Below are positions 41,182 to 50,456 of a stretch of DNA of 64,000 bases, piece by piece. The position numbers and the translations under genes were made by a program. Location of the stretch: positions 62,001 through 126,000 of the forward strand of contig NZ_FNCC01000018.1 in the NCBI RefSeq assembly GCF_900100955.1, written 5' to 3'. The DNA is from Lentzea fradiae (GTDB lineage Bacteria; Actinomycetota; Actinomycetes; Mycobacteriales; Pseudonocardiaceae). Numbering within the stretch: position 1 is the first letter of the stretch; each line of letters begins with the position of its first letter. The notes below the pieces were generated by a model. It saw only the letters and a program-made list of their open reading frames with translations. It did not search any database and was not told the origin of the DNA.

Positions 41182-42174
41182 GTGACGTCGTGGACCGAGG
41201 AGCTGACCCGAGCCCGCCTGCACGTGGTCTCCGGCAAGGGCGGCACCGGCAAGACCACGGTCGCGGCGGCGCTGGCGCTCGCGCTGGCCACGGGCGGCCG
41301 CCGGGTGCTGCTGGTCGAGGTGGAGGGCAGGCAGGGCATCGCCCAGCTCTTCGACCGCCCCCCGCTGCCCTACTCCGAGGAGCGGATCGCCGCGGCACCG
41401 GGCGGCGGTGAGGTGCACGCGCTGGCCGTGGACGCCGAGGCCGCGCTGCTGGAGTACCTGGCGATGTTCTACAACCTGGGCTTCGCGGGCCGCACGCTGC
41501 GCAAGATGGGCGCCATCGAGTTCGCCACCACGCTCGCCCCCGGCCTGCGGGACGTGCTGCTGACCGGCAAGGTCAAGGAGTGCGTGAACCGGACGGGGCC
41601 GGACGGCCGCCACCTCTACGACGCCGTCGTGCTCGACGCGCCGCCCACGGGCCGCGTCGTCAAGTTCCTGGACGTCACGAAGGCGATGGCCGACCTCGCG
41701 AAGGTCGGGCCGATCAAGGGGCAGAGCGAGGGCGTCGTGCGGTTGCTGCACTCGGGTGACACGGCGGTGCACCTCGTCGCGCTGCTGGAGGAGATGCCGG
41801 TGCGGGAGACCCTCGACGCGGTCGCCGAGCTCGACGCCGCCGACCTGCGGCCGGGCGCGGTGCTGGTCAACCGGGTCCAGCCGGAACGGCTGCCGGCCAG
41901 GTCGATCCCGGTGGCGGCCGAGGGCAGGGTCGACGGGTCGCGGGTGCGCGACGGGCTGGCGTCCGCCGGTCTCGACCTCGACGAGTTCACGCTCGAGGGT
42001 TTGGTGGACGAGACGGTGGAGCACGCCATCAGGGTGCGGTCGCAACAGGAGGCGATGGAGCTGCTCCGCGAGTCCGACCTGCCGACGATCGACCTGCCGG
42101 AGCTGACCGACGGGGTCGACGTGGCGGCGCTCTACGAGCTGGCAGAGGTGCTGGTCGCGGCGGGTGTGCGGTGA
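41182..42174 (+). CDS. Get3/ArsA-like ATPase, subunit A
   Basis: A 330-residue SIMIBI P-loop ATPase (Rv3679 equivalent). The deviant Walker A is [16 protein letters not shown] and the switch motif is [15 protein letters not shown]. The tail-anchored-protein groove and metal cysteines of eukaryotic Get3 are not evident. In M. tuberculosis the Rv3679-Rv3680 pair forms a Get3-like complex linked to glycerol/aldehyde and redox stress tolerance, as I recall. GTG lies 6 nt after -10 TAGTCT, so leaderless. The stop overlaps subunit B. Confidence 0.9.
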   Translation: MTSWTEELTRARLHVVSGKGGTGKTTVAAALALALATGGRRVLLVEVEGRQGIAQLFDRPPLPYSEERIAAAPGGGEVHALAVDAEAALLEYLAMFYNLGFAGRTLRKMGAIEFATTLAPGLRDVLLTGKVKECVNRTGPDGRHLYDAVVLDAPPTGRVVKFLDVTKAMADLAKVGPIKGQSEGVVRLLHSGDTAVHLVALLEEMPVRETLDAVAELDAADLRPGAVLVNRVQPERLPARSIPVAAEGRVDGSRVRDGLASAGLDLDEFTLEGLVDETVEHAIRVRSQQEAMELLRESDLPTIDLPELTDGVDVAALYELAEVLVAAGVR

Positions 42175-43307
42175 CCGGCGCCTTCTCGCGGCTGGAGTTC
42201 GACCCGCTGCTCGACGACCCGGACACGCGCGTGCTCGTGTGCTGCGGCTCCGGCGGCGTCGGCAAGACGACGACGGCGGCGGCGCTGGCGCTGCGGGCGG
42301 CCGAACGCGGCAGACGCGTGGTCGTGCTGACCATCGACCCGGCCAGGCGGCTCGCGCAGTCGCTCGGCCTGCGGGAGCTCGACAACCACCCGCGCGAGGT
42401 CGTCGTGGAGGGCTTCGAGCCCAAGGGCGAGCTGTTCGCGATGATGCTGGACATGCGTCGCACGTTCGACGACATGGTGCTCACGCACGCCGGCCGCGAC
42501 CGGGCCGACCAGATCCTGTCGAACCCCTTCTACCAGACCATCTCGTCGTCGTTCTCCGGCACGCAGGAGTACATGGCGATGGAGAAGCTGGGCCAGCTCG
42601 TGGCGCAGGACGAGTGGGACCTGATCGTCGTCGACACGCCGCCGAGCCGGTCGGCGCTCGACTTCCTGGACGCGCCGCAGCGGCTCTCGACGGTGCTCGA
42701 CGGGAAGTTCATCAGGATGCTCTCGGCGCCCGCGCGGGCGAGCGGACGCGGTCTGATGAAGATCGTCGGAACGGGCTTCAGCCTTTTCACGCGCGCCGTC
42801 TCGACGATCGTCGGCGGTCAGCTGCTGCAGGACGCGTCGACTTTCGTACAGGCTTTCGACAGCATGTTCGGAGGATTCCGCGAACGTGCCCAGCGCACTT
42901 ACGAACTCCTCCGATCTCCGGGCACGGGTTTCGTCGTCGTGGCGGCCGCGGAACCCGACGCGCTGCGCGAGGCAAGCTATTTCGTGGAGCGCCTCAGCGC
43001 GGAGGGCATGCCTTTGTGCGGGCTCGTCGCGAACAGGACCCACCCGGTGCTCGCGGGGGATCTGCCGGCGGCGAAGGCGCTCGCGGCGGCCGACGACCTC
43101 GACCGTTCGGGTGAGGCGCCGCTCGCGGCGGCGGTGCTGAGGCTGCACGCGGACCGGGTCGCAGTCGCCGATCGGGAAAAGCGGCTGCTGGCCCGGTTCA
43201 CGCGTGCCCACCCCGGTGTCCCGCTGGTCGGCGTGCCCGCGTTGCCCGCGGACGTGCACGACCTGGACGGTCTGCGGGAGATAGGTCGCCGGCTCGCCGG
43301 CGAGTAG
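42171..43307 (+). CDS. Get3/ArsA-like ATPase, subunit B
   Basis: A 378-residue second Get3-like ATPase (Rv3680 equivalent). Walker A is [16 protein letters not shown], switch I region [14 protein letters not shown], switch [17 protein letters not shown]. It is coupled to subunit A by a GTGA overlap, implying a heteromeric complex. It is convergent with the whiB4-like gene, ending 3 bp before that gene's stop, so the two transcripts may overlap. Confidence 0.9.
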   Translation: MTGAFSRLEFDPLLDDPDTRVLVCCGSGGVGKTTTAAALALRAAERGRRVVVLTIDPARRLAQSLGLRELDNHPREVVVEGFEPKGELFAMMLDMRRTFDDMVLTHAGRDRADQILSNPFYQTISSSFSGTQEYMAMEKLGQLVAQDEWDLIVVDTPPSRSALDFLDAPQRLSTVLDGKFIRMLSAPARASGRGLMKIVGTGFSLFTRAVSTIVGGQLLQDASTFVQAFDSMFGGFRERAQRTYELLRSPGTGFVVVAAAEPDALREASYFVERLSAEGMPLCGLVANRTHPVLAGDLPAAKALAAADDLDRSGEAPLAAAVLRLHADRVAVADREKRLLARFTRAHPGVPLVGVPALPADVHDLDGLREIGRRLAGE

Positions 43308-43310
43308 CGG

Positions 43311-43601
43311 TTATCCGACCCGCGAGTCCTCGACGTGCTCCTGCCGTGCGTGGCTGAGCAGCTCGAACCACGACTCCACGTCCGGCCTGCGGCGCAGCAG
43401 AGCGCGGCGTTCGCGCTCGGTCATGCCTCCCCAGACCCCGAACTCGATCCTGTTGTCCAGCGCTTCGGCCAGGCATTCCATGCGCACCGGGCAACCCAGG
43501 CACACGAGCTTCGCCTTGCGCTGCTCCGCGCCCCGGACGAAGAGCTGGTCCGGCTCCTCGTCACGACACGAAGCGTTGATACGCCAATCCCCCTGGTTCA
43601 T
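43311..43601 (-). CDS. WhiB-family iron-sulfur regulator (WhiB4-like)
   Basis: A 96-residue WhiB protein. Four cysteines follow the family pattern (ASC, then CLGC and EC: C-x21-C-x2-C-x5-C), the turn motif is FGVWGGMTERERR, and the tail is basic. Position beside the Get3-like pair and a ponA2-like gene matches whiB4 (Rv3681c), an oxygen/NO-responsive regulator. ATG at 43601 has GAGGAG 8 nt upstream; GTG 43610 is a less likely start. Confidence 0.92.
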   Translation of the reverse strand: MNQGDWRINASCRDEEPDQLFVRGAEQRKAKLVCLGCPVRMECLAEALDNRIEFGVWGGMTERERRALLRRRPDVESWFELLSHARQEHVEDSRVG

Positions 43602-43838
43602 ATCCCCCACTCCTCAGTGCTGTCCAAATGTGGAAATCCGCCACACCCCTGCCACGGATGCCGTAGCGTTCGAGCTACGACTGCATTCCTTGGACGTTGA
43701 CGGACTGTAGTGCCGTTCGGTTCCCTGTCCAAGCCTGGGTCACCCGACTGTTACCTGTCGTGCGTATGACTACTCATGCTGAGTAACGAGAGTTCCTGAT
43801 CACGCTCACCCGTTCGTGTACGGCGTACGCTGACCCGC

Positions 43839-46301
43839 GTGCGAGTCAGGAATGGCGTGCTCAAGATGCTCGGCCTGTGCCTGCTGGCAGGGGTTCTCCT
43901 CGCCGGCATGCTGTTCCCCGTCGTGGGCGCGACCGGCCTCGTCTCCAACCGCGCCAGCGACACCGTGGACAGCATCTCCGCCGACCTGGTGACCACGGAT
44001 CCCCCGTTGATCACCACGGTCACCGACAAGGACGGCGCGCCGATCGCCTACCTGTTCGACCAGTACCGGGTGCTCACGCCGCCGGAGAAGATCTCGCCGA
44101 CGATGAAGGCGGCGCTGATCTCGGTCGAGGACCGGCGGTTCTACGAGCACCAGGGCGTCGACTGGAAGGGCACCATCCGCGCGGGCCTCACGAACCAGGT
44201 CAGCGGCTCGGTGTCGCAGGGCGCGTCCACCCTGACCCAGCAGTACGTCAAGAACTACCTGGTCCACGTCGTGGCCCGCAACAACAAGCTGGAGCAGGCC
44301 AAGGCCCAGGAGCAGACCATCGCGCGCAAGATGCGCGAGGCCCGCATCTCCCTGCAGCTCGAGCGCAAGCTGGGCAAGGAGGAGATCCTCGCCCGCTACC
44401 TCAACGTCGTCCCGTTCGGCTCGACGATCTACGGCATCGCGGCCGCCGCCCAGGCGTACTTCGGCACGACGCCGGACAAGCTGACGGTGCCGCAGTCGGC
44501 GATGCTCGCCGGGATGGTGAACAGCCCGTCGGCGCTCGACCCCGAGGCGTACCCGGACAAGGCGCTGGAACGCCGCAACAAGGTGATCGACCGGATGGTC
44601 GAGAACGACAAGCTGTCGCGGGACGCGGGCGAGGCGGCGAAGAAGGAAGGGCTGGGGCTCGCGACCCCGGTCCGCACCCCGCCGAACGGCTGCGTCGGCG
44701 CCGGTCCGGAGAACGGCTTCTTCTGCTCGTACGTCATGAACTACCTGCAACGCGCCGGGTTCAGCGAGGAGCAGCTGCGCACCGGCGGCTACACCATCCA
44801 GACCACCCTGGACCGCCAGATCACCGCGAACGCGAAGGCCGCGGCCGAGGCGGGCGTCCCCAAGACCACCGACGGCATCGCGAACACGATGGCGGTCGTC
44901 AAGCCCGGCAAGGAGCGCCACGAGGTGCTCGCGCTGGTCGCGAACCGCGACTACGGCCTGAAGGCCGACCTCCGCCAGACCACCTACGACCTGCCGAGCG
45001 GCGTGGAGAACAAGTTCGGCGCGGGCTCTGTCTACAAGGTCTTCACCGCCGCGGCCGCGATGGAGAAGGGCCTCGGCATCGAGAACGTCATCCAGACGCC
45101 GTCGTCCTACACCTCCCGGGTCTTTAAGGGCGGCGCCCAGCGCTGTCCCGGCACCGGTGAGCCGGCCACCCGCTGGTACTGCCTGTCCAACTTCGACTCG
45201 AGCTACCCGTCGTCGATGACGCTGCAACAGGCCCTCGCCACGTCGCCGAACACCGGCTTCGTGATCCTGGAGGAGCAGACCGGCATGGACCCGGTCGTCG
45301 ACATGGCCTCGCGGCTCGGCATGCGCGAGACGATGGCGACGAACCTGCAGGGCACGCGGCCGGACCCGAAGGCCAAGGACAAGCAGAACCGCATCTCGCA
45401 GACGGAGTTCTACAAGCAGAACGGCGGCAACGCGTCGTTCACGCTCTCCCCCGCGCCGGTGTCCACCCTGGAGCTCGCGAACGTCGCCGCCACCATCGTC
45501 AGCGGCGGCAAGTGGTGCCCGCCGACGCCGATCGGCAAGGTGCTGGACCGCAACGGCAAGCCCGTCACGGTCAACGAGGCGCCGTGCGAGCAGGTCGTGG
45601 CCGAGGGTCTCGCGAACGGCCTCGCCGCCGGCATGAGCAAGGACGACCTGGCGGGCGGCACCGCGTCGGCCGCGGCCCGCGCCGCGAAGTGGACCCGGCC
45701 GATGATCGGCAAGACGGGCACCACCGAGGAGTACAAGTCGGCCGCGTTCATCGGCGCGACCCCGGACTTCGCGGGTGCCGTGCAGACGTTCAACGACGGC
45801 ACGAACCCCCGCCCGATCTGCGTGACCGGCGCGCCCCGGCTGTGCGGCAACGGCAACATCTTCGGCGGCACCATCCCGGCCAGGACGTGGTTCGAGACGA
45901 TGACGAAGGTGCACGAGCCGTTCCCCGTCTCGCAGCTGCCGCCGGTCGAGCCGCGCTACCTCAAGGGCGGCAAGGAGATCCAGATCCCGGACGTGGTGGG
46001 CCGCCAGGTCAACGACGCCGTCCGCGTCCTGGAGCAGGCCGGATACCGCACGACCCAGCAACAGGTGAACTCCGAGGCGCGCAAGGGCACCGTCGTGAGC
46101 CAGACGCCGCGCGGGAACGCGTTGCGCGGCACCGTGATCACCCTGTCGGTGAGCACCGGGTACGTGCCGCCGCCGGTCGCGCCGGAACCGCCGCCGAACC
46201 CCGACCCCGGCCAGAACCCGTCCCCCGGCAACCCCGATCCGGGCAACCCCGGGCGTCCGCCGTTCACGATCCCGACGGAGCCGGGCAGGCCGCCGCGCTG
46301 A
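43839..46301 (+). CDS. Class A penicillin-binding protein with PASTA domain (PonA2-like)
   Basis: An 820-residue bifunctional peptidoglycan synthase. It has an N-terminal membrane anchor (about 8-30), and a GT51 glycosyltransferase domain with SVEDRRFYEHQGVDW and QGASTLTQQYVKNYL. The transpeptidase domain has SVYK (SxxK), SPN (SxN) and GKTGTTEEYKSAAF (KTG). One PASTA domain (about 710-770, IPDVVGRQVNDAVRVLEQAG) and a Pro-rich tail follow. GTG lies 7 nt after -10 TACGCT, so leaderless. Counterpart of Rv3682. Confidence 0.95.
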   Translation: MRVRNGVLKMLGLCLLAGVLLAGMLFPVVGATGLVSNRASDTVDSISADLVTTDPPLITTVTDKDGAPIAYLFDQYRVLTPPEKISPTMKAALISVEDRRFYEHQGVDWKGTIRAGLTNQVSGSVSQGASTLTQQYVKNYLVHVVARNNKLEQAKAQEQTIARKMREARISLQLERKLGKEEILARYLNVVPFGSTIYGIAAAAQAYFGTTPDKLTVPQSAMLAGMVNSPSALDPEAYPDKALERRNKVIDRMVENDKLSRDAGEAAKKEGLGLATPVRTPPNGCVGAGPENGFFCSYVMNYLQRAGFSEEQLRTGGYTIQTTLDRQITANAKAAAEAGVPKTTDGIANTMAVVKPGKERHEVLALVANRDYGLKADLRQTTYDLPSGVENKFGAGSVYKVFTAAAAMEKGLGIENVIQTPSSYTSRVFKGGAQRCPGTGEPATRWYCLSNFDSSYPSSMTLQQALATSPNTGFVILEEQTGMDPVVDMASRLGMRETMATNLQGTRPDPKAKDKQNRISQTEFYKQNGGNASFTLSPAPVSTLELANVAATIVSGGKWCPPTPIGKVLDRNGKPVTVNEAPCEQVVAEGLANGLAAGMSKDDLAGGTASAAARAAKWTRPMIGKTGTTEEYKSAAFIGATPDFAGAVQTFNDGTNPRPICVTGAPRLCGNGNIFGGTIPARTWFETMTKVHEPFPVSQLPPVEPRYLKGGKEIQIPDVVGRQVNDAVRVLEQAGYRTTQQQVNSEARKGTVVSQTPRGNALRGTVITLSVSTGYVPPPVAPEPPPNPDPGQNPSPGNPDPGNPGRPPFTIPTEPGRPPR

Positions 46302-46378
46302 CCGCCAAGCACGCTTCCGGCAATGCTGTCCGTAACACCCCGCCCATTCGCAACGCACTTTCGTGTTTCCCGCCGGGT

Positions 46379-46425
46379 ACGCGGGGGCCCCACGTCCTTT
46401 CCATTCGAACGCGGGGACCCCGCGT
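46379..46425. repeat. Two palindromic copies of the ACGCGGGGACCCCGCGT element
   Basis: 46409-46425 is identical over 17 bp to 27808-27824. 46379-46395 is a variant with ACGCGGGGG-CCCC-ACGT. Copies are 30 bp apart, each followed by CCTTT or CCTAT, in the convergent gap between the PBP and FadR-type genes. Probably terminators. Confidence 0.6.
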
Positions 46426-46524
46426 CCTATAGCCACGTCACGCGGAGGCATCGGGGGGACTGACGGATTACACACGGGCGGGTGTGTGACGGGCGAACGT
46501 GGGACTGGACCTCTGGCGCAGCAC

Positions 46525-47172
46525 CTAGAGGAGCTCGTTGAGGCGGTGCACGCTTGTCTCGACGTGCGCGCGGATCTCGGCGACCGCGCGGTCGTGGTCG
46601 CCGAGGCGGATGGCGTCGAGGATGAGCCGGTGCTCGGCGACGACCTCCTCCGGCGTCTCGGACTTGCTGAGCACCGTGAGGTAGAAGCGCAGCTCCTGCG
46701 TCAGTGACGCGAAGAACTCGTCCAGGCGCGTGCTGTCGAGCAAGGCGACGATCGCCTGGTGGAACGCCAGGTCGCGGTCGACCACCAGGGCCGCGTCACC
46801 GGCCCGCGCGGCCTGTTCCAGCTCCTCGAACGCCTTTACGATCGCGTCGAGCTGCTCCGGCCGGGGTGTGCGGACGATCGCGGCGGTCTCCAGCCGTTCG
46901 CGGGCGGTGTAGAGCGCCTCGACCTTCTCGCGCGTGGGCGCGATGACGACGGCGCCGCGGTTGACCTCGTACCGGACCAGGCCGGTCAGCTCCAGGATGC
47001 GCACGGCCTCGCGGATCGTGTTGCGCGCGACACCGAGCTCCGTCGCGATGGCGCTCTCCCTGAGCCTGTCACCAGGGCCGAAGGCACCGGCCATGATCCG
47101 TTCGGCCAGGCCGTCTGCCAGCTGCTGGGCCGTCGTCGTGCGGCGTACCGAGAGTCCTTCGAGGGCGGACAT
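46525..47172 (-). CDS. GntR/FadR-family regulator (FCD domain)
   Basis: A 215-residue regulator. The N-terminal winged helix (about 12-75) contains LRESAIATELGVARNTIREAV. The C-terminal FCD domain (about 85-210) has the metal-site pattern DRDLAFHQAIV, EHRLILDAI and HVETSVHRL. A perfect palindrome lies in the 53-bp gap to the divergent HAD gene, so it probably controls that gene and itself. The effector is probably a carboxylic acid. Confidence 0.9.
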   Translation of the reverse strand: MSALEGLSVRRTTTAQQLADGLAERIMAGAFGPGDRLRESAIATELGVARNTIREAVRILELTGLVRYEVNRGAVVIAPTREKVEALYTARERLETAAIVRTPRPEQLDAIVKAFEELEQAARAGDAALVVDRDLAFHQAIVALLDSTRLDEFFASLTQELRFYLTVLSKSETPEEVVAEHRLILDAIRLGDHDRAVAEIRAHVETSVHRLNELL

Positions 47173-47204
47173 GAGGCCGAGTTTATCGGGTTGCCCTGCA
47201 GTTG

Positions 47205-47219
47205 AACTGTACTACAGTT
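47205..47219. promoter_or_regulatory. FadR-type operator
   Basis: Perfect palindrome AACTGTA-C-TACAGTT. Its right arm contains TACAGT, the likely -10 of the HAD gene, ending 7 nt before its ATG. Repression by occlusion is implied. Confidence 0.65.
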
Positions 47220-47225
47220 TGCTGC

Positions 47226-47942
47226 ATGGACCTGACGAAGTTCCAGGCGCTCAGCTTCGACTGCTACGGCACGCTCATCGACTGGGAGACCGGCATCTCC
47301 GCCGTGCTCACGCCGTGGGCACGGGAGTCGGGGCTGGAGATCACCGAGGAAGAGCTGCTGCGGGCCTACGCGGACCAGGAGGCGGCGGTCGCGGCGTCGA
47401 CGCCGGCACCGCTGTACCCGGAGGTGCTGGCGGAGTCGTTCCGGCGGACGGGCGAGGCGCTCGGACGTCCGGTGAGCGACGAGCAGGCGCGGCGGCTGGG
47501 CGACTCGGTGCCGGACTGGCCCGCGTTCCCCGACTCCGCGGAAGCGTTGGCACGCCTGGCTTCTCGCTACCGGCTGATCATTGTGTCCAATGTGCACCGT
47601 GCCGGGTTCGCGGGCAGCAACCGGCAGCTGCGCGGGGACTTCGCGGCGATCATCACCGCGGAGGACGTCGGCGGGTACAAGCCCGCGGAGAACCACTTCC
47701 GCGCCCTGGACGCGAAGCTCGCCGAGCTGGGCGTGGAGCGCTCACGGTTGCTGCACGTGGCGCAAAGCCTGTTCCACGACCACGTTCCGGCGAAGCGGGA
47801 GGGGCTGCGGTCGGTGTGGATCAACCGCAGGAAGAACCGGCCGGGCTGGGGTGCGACACCGCAGCCGTCCGAGGAGTTCGGCTACGACCTGGAGTTCGCC
47901 TCGATGGGCGAGTTCGCGGACGCGGTCGACAAGGCTTTCTGA
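47226..47942 (+). CDS. HAD-superfamily haloacid dehalogenase-like hydrolase
   Basis: A 238-residue HAD protein of the type II haloacid-dehalogenase group. Motif I is SFDCYGTLIDWE (nucleophile Asp 12), motif II VSNVHRAG, the Lys motif GGYKPAENHF, and LHVAQSLFHDHVPAK supplies the acidic/late residues. Haloacid dehalogenase activity is a guess from family; many members are phosphatases. Controlled by the adjacent FadR-type regulator. The mRNA is probably leaderless. Confidence 0.88.
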   Translation: MDLTKFQALSFDCYGTLIDWETGISAVLTPWARESGLEITEEELLRAYADQEAAVAASTPAPLYPEVLAESFRRTGEALGRPVSDEQARRLGDSVPDWPAFPDSAEALARLASRYRLIIVSNVHRAGFAGSNRQLRGDFAAIITAEDVGGYKPAENHFRALDAKLAELGVERSRLLHVAQSLFHDHVPAKREGLRSVWINRRKNRPGWGATPQPSEEFGYDLEFASMGEFADAVDKAF

Positions 47943-47951
47943 CGATCGGTT

Positions 47952-47983
47952 GTGCCGCAGCGGTCCGGAAACCGCTGCGGCAC
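47952..47983. terminator. Bidirectional terminator
   Basis: Perfect 13-bp stem GTGCCGCAGCGGT / ACCGCTGCGGCAC with a 6-nt loop, between the convergent HAD and YqeY-like genes. Confidence 0.75.
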
Positions 47984-47990
47984 GACGTTC

Positions 47991-48461
47991 TCAGCCGGCG
48001 AGCCTGGACTTCACCGCGGCGGCGACACGGCCACCCTCGGCGCGCCCGGCCACCTCGGCGTTGACGGCCTTCATGACCTGGCCCATCTGCTTGGGCCCCG
48101 GCTTCTCGCCGAGCTGCGCCTCGACGGCGGCGACGGCCTTGTCCACAATGGACGCCAGCTCGGCGTCGTCCAGCTGCGCCGGCAGGTAGGTCTTCAGCAC
48201 GGCGAGCTCCTGGCGCTCCAGCTCGGCCTTCTCGGTCCGGCCGGCACCGTCGAACGCCTCGGCGGCCTCCTTGCGCTTCTTCGCCTCGCGCGTGAGGACC
48301 TTCACGACCTCGTCGTCACTCAGCTCGCGCGCCTGCTCGCCCGCGACCTCCTCGTTGGTGATCGCCGTGAGCGCCATCCGCAGCGCACCCGCCGTGACCG
48401 TCTCCCGGGCCTTCATGGCCGCAGTCAGGTCGTTCTGCAGCCGCGTCTTCAACTCCGCCAT
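47991..48461 (-). CDS. GatB/YqeY-domain protein
   Basis: A 156-residue YqeY-like protein, entirely helical: LKTRLQNDLTAAMKARE at the N-terminus, TLRMALTAITNEE-like LRMALTAITNEEVA, and the C-terminal GPKQMGQVMKAVNAEVAGRAEGGRV. This domain is related to the tRNA-binding tail of GatB; the free protein's role is not established. ATG at 48461. Confidence 0.9.
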   Translation of the reverse strand: MAELKTRLQNDLTAAMKARETVTAGALRMALTAITNEEVAGEQARELSDDEVVKVLTREAKKRKEAAEAFDGAGRTEKAELERQELAVLKTYLPAQLDDAELASIVDKAVAAVEAQLGEKPGPKQMGQVMKAVNAEVAGRAEGGRVAAAVKSRLAG

Positions 48462-48529
48462 GAGTCGGAACGGTACCGCCCGCCGGATGCCGCGCCGATC
48501 GAGTTATCCCGCTTCCGTACCCTTGACGC

Positions 48530-49483
48530 GTGAACAAGCTCGGCCGAGCCCTCCTCGCCACGACCGCAATCGGCACCGCGACCATCGCGTACGCGGCGGG
48601 AATCGAGCGGAGGCACTGGACCCTGCGCACAGCCACGGTGCCCGTCCTCTCCCCCGGCGCCAAGCCGATCCGCGTCCTGCACATCTCGGACCTGCACATG
48701 ACGCCCAACCAGGTGTCGAAGCAGCGCTGGGTGGCTGCCCTAGCCGACCTGGACCCGGACTTCGTCGTCAACACCGGCGACAACCTCGCGCACAAGGACG
48801 CAGTCCCCGGCGTGCTGCGAGCGCTCAACCCGTTGCTCGACAAGCCGGGCGTGTTCGTCTTCGGCAGCAACGACTACTACGCGCCCAAGCCGAAGAACCC
48901 GGCGCGCTACCTGCTGCCGTCGTCCAAGACCAAGCGCATCCACGGCGTGACGCTGCCGTGGCGCGACCTCCGCGCGGGCATGGTCGAACGCGGCTGGGAA
49001 GACCTCACGCACCTGCGCAAGACCATCAAGGTCAACGGCCAGGAGATCTTCTGCGCGGGCCTCGACGACCCACACCTCAAGCGCGACCGCTACGCCGACA
49101 TCGCGGGCACCCCGGACCCGTCCGCCGTGCTGCGCCTGGGAGTAACTCACTCCCCGGAACCCCGCGTGCTCGACCCGTTCGCCGCCGACGGCTACGACTT
49201 CGTGATGGCCGGCCACACCCACGGCGGCCAGCTGCGCGTGCCGTTCTACGGCGCCCTCGTGACGAACTGCGAACTGGACCGCTCACGCGCCCGCGGCGTG
49301 TCCCGGTGGGGCTCGCACATGTGGATGAACGTGTCCGCCGGACTCGGCACTTCCCCGTATGCGCCGGTGCGGTTCTGCTGCCCTCCGGAGGCGTCCCTGC
49401 TGACCCTGGTCCCGAGGCCCGTCGCGCCTGGTCAGGGCCGAAATGAGGGGGTCCGATTCGGAGCTGGGGCGGACATGATGTAG
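48530..49483 (+). CDS. Calcineurin-like metallophosphoesterase
   Basis: A 317-residue membrane-anchored phosphoesterase. A short N-terminal hydrophobic segment is followed by metal motifs HISDLHM, NTGDNLAH, FGSNDYY (GNxD variant), THSPEP and AGHTHGGQL. Members of this group (YkuE/Rv3683-like) act outside the cytoplasm on unknown phosphodiesters. GTG lies 6 nt after -10 TACCCT (48518-48523), so leaderless. Confidence 0.9.
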   Translation: MNKLGRALLATTAIGTATIAYAAGIERRHWTLRTATVPVLSPGAKPIRVLHISDLHMTPNQVSKQRWVAALADLDPDFVVNTGDNLAHKDAVPGVLRALNPLLDKPGVFVFGSNDYYAPKPKNPARYLLPSSKTKRIHGVTLPWRDLRAGMVERGWEDLTHLRKTIKVNGQEIFCAGLDDPHLKRDRYADIAGTPDPSAVLRLGVTHSPEPRVLDPFAADGYDFVMAGHTHGGQLRVPFYGALVTNCELDRSRARGVSRWGSHMWMNVSAGLGTSPYAPVRFCCPPEASLLTLVPRPVAPGQGRNEGVRFGAGADMM

Positions 49484-49502
49484 AGTTCTACTCGTTCCCA
49501 GC

Positions 49503-49576
<74 letters not shown>

Positions 49577-49593
49577 TTGAGTTAGTCGCAGAT

Positions 49594-49620
49594 CGGCCCC
49601 TGTCCACAAGACAGGGGCCG
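49594..49620 (+). terminator. Intrinsic terminator of tRNA-Pro
   Basis: Stem CGGCCCCTGTC / GACAGGGGCCG, 5-nt loop, followed by ATTTGTGTT; 17 bp after the tRNA. Confidence 0.85.
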
Positions 49621-49703
49621 ATTTGTGTTCGAGGGCCGGTCCAGATTGAGGAGAACGACTCCACGACCCGCCGCTCAGACCGGGACACACGCACTCATCG
49701 GTA

Positions 49704-50420
49704 CTACGCGTGGCGCAACTGGTCGAATGAAACGAAGCTACATCCCCTCAGTTCACGGATCAGCGCCACGGCGACCATCCACCGAGTTCTAGGGTCACCG
49801 TAGGAGAGTTGGATGGCCTCGACTGGAACTGGCGCGAATGTGCCTGGCCGGTGGAGAATGCCCGACACGCCCGCAACCGCGAACGTTCGAGCTCGAATTG
49901 CCACGGCACCGCGCTGAAGCGCCGGGCACCGCCGCAACGAGATCGCGACGCACTGAGCGCAGATGGGCGGTTCCACCGAAGCCATGCCTTCGGGCCAGCG
50001 CGGCCAATCTCCTCGGTAGTCGCGCATCAGCCAAAGGACACCATCCGCCGTCTGGTCTGCCGGTCCCGCGCACACCTGGCACAGAAGCTCGCTCATGGCC
50101 CGACGCTGCCGCGCCGGGTGCACTTTGCTGAACTCCGGCTTGCCCTCGTCTCGGCGTTCCACGACTTTCCGCCACAGAACGCCCTGAGCATCCCGATCAC
50201 CCGGAAGCTCGTTGGCATATCCGACGCCAAGACCGTCAGGTCGCAGGACCAGACTGCACGTCAGGTCCTGTTCGGAGTCTTTCGCAGTGACATATGGCGC
50301 GACGATGCGGCCAGGCGAGGCAAGCCGTGAACCAGGCGCGTCGGGATCGCTCGGATCCGCGATAGGCAGGAACTCACTGGAAATCGACCGCATGTCGGAA
50401 ACATAAGACGGCCGCAACAT
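49704..50420 (-). CDS. Hypothetical protein with paired CxxC motifs
   Basis: About 238 residues (start uncertain: GTG 50447, ATG 50420 or ATG 50393). N-terminal signature ISSEFLPIADPSDPDAPG, then LASPGRIVAPYVT. A central CQVCAGPADQ and a second ICAQCVAISLRRC suggest a zinc knuckle. The C-terminus is ordered (TRWMVAVALIRELRG). Related proteins are common in actinomycetes and travel with HTH regulators such as the next gene. GC is lower than the surroundings. Function unknown. Confidence 0.7.
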   Translation of the reverse strand: MLRPSYVSDMRSISSEFLPIADPSDPDAPGSRLASPGRIVAPYVTAKDSEQDLTCSLVLRPDGLGVGYANELPGDRDAQGVLWRKVVERRDEGKPEFSKVHPARQRRAMSELLCQVCAGPADQTADGVLWLMRDYRGDWPRWPEGMASVEPPICAQCVAISLRRCPALQRGAVAIRARTFAVAGVSGILHRPGTFAPVPVEAIQLSYGDPRTRWMVAVALIRELRGCSFVSFDQLRHA

Positions 50421-50456
50421 GCCATGGGGTACAACGCGTCCCCCCACCTGATCAGG

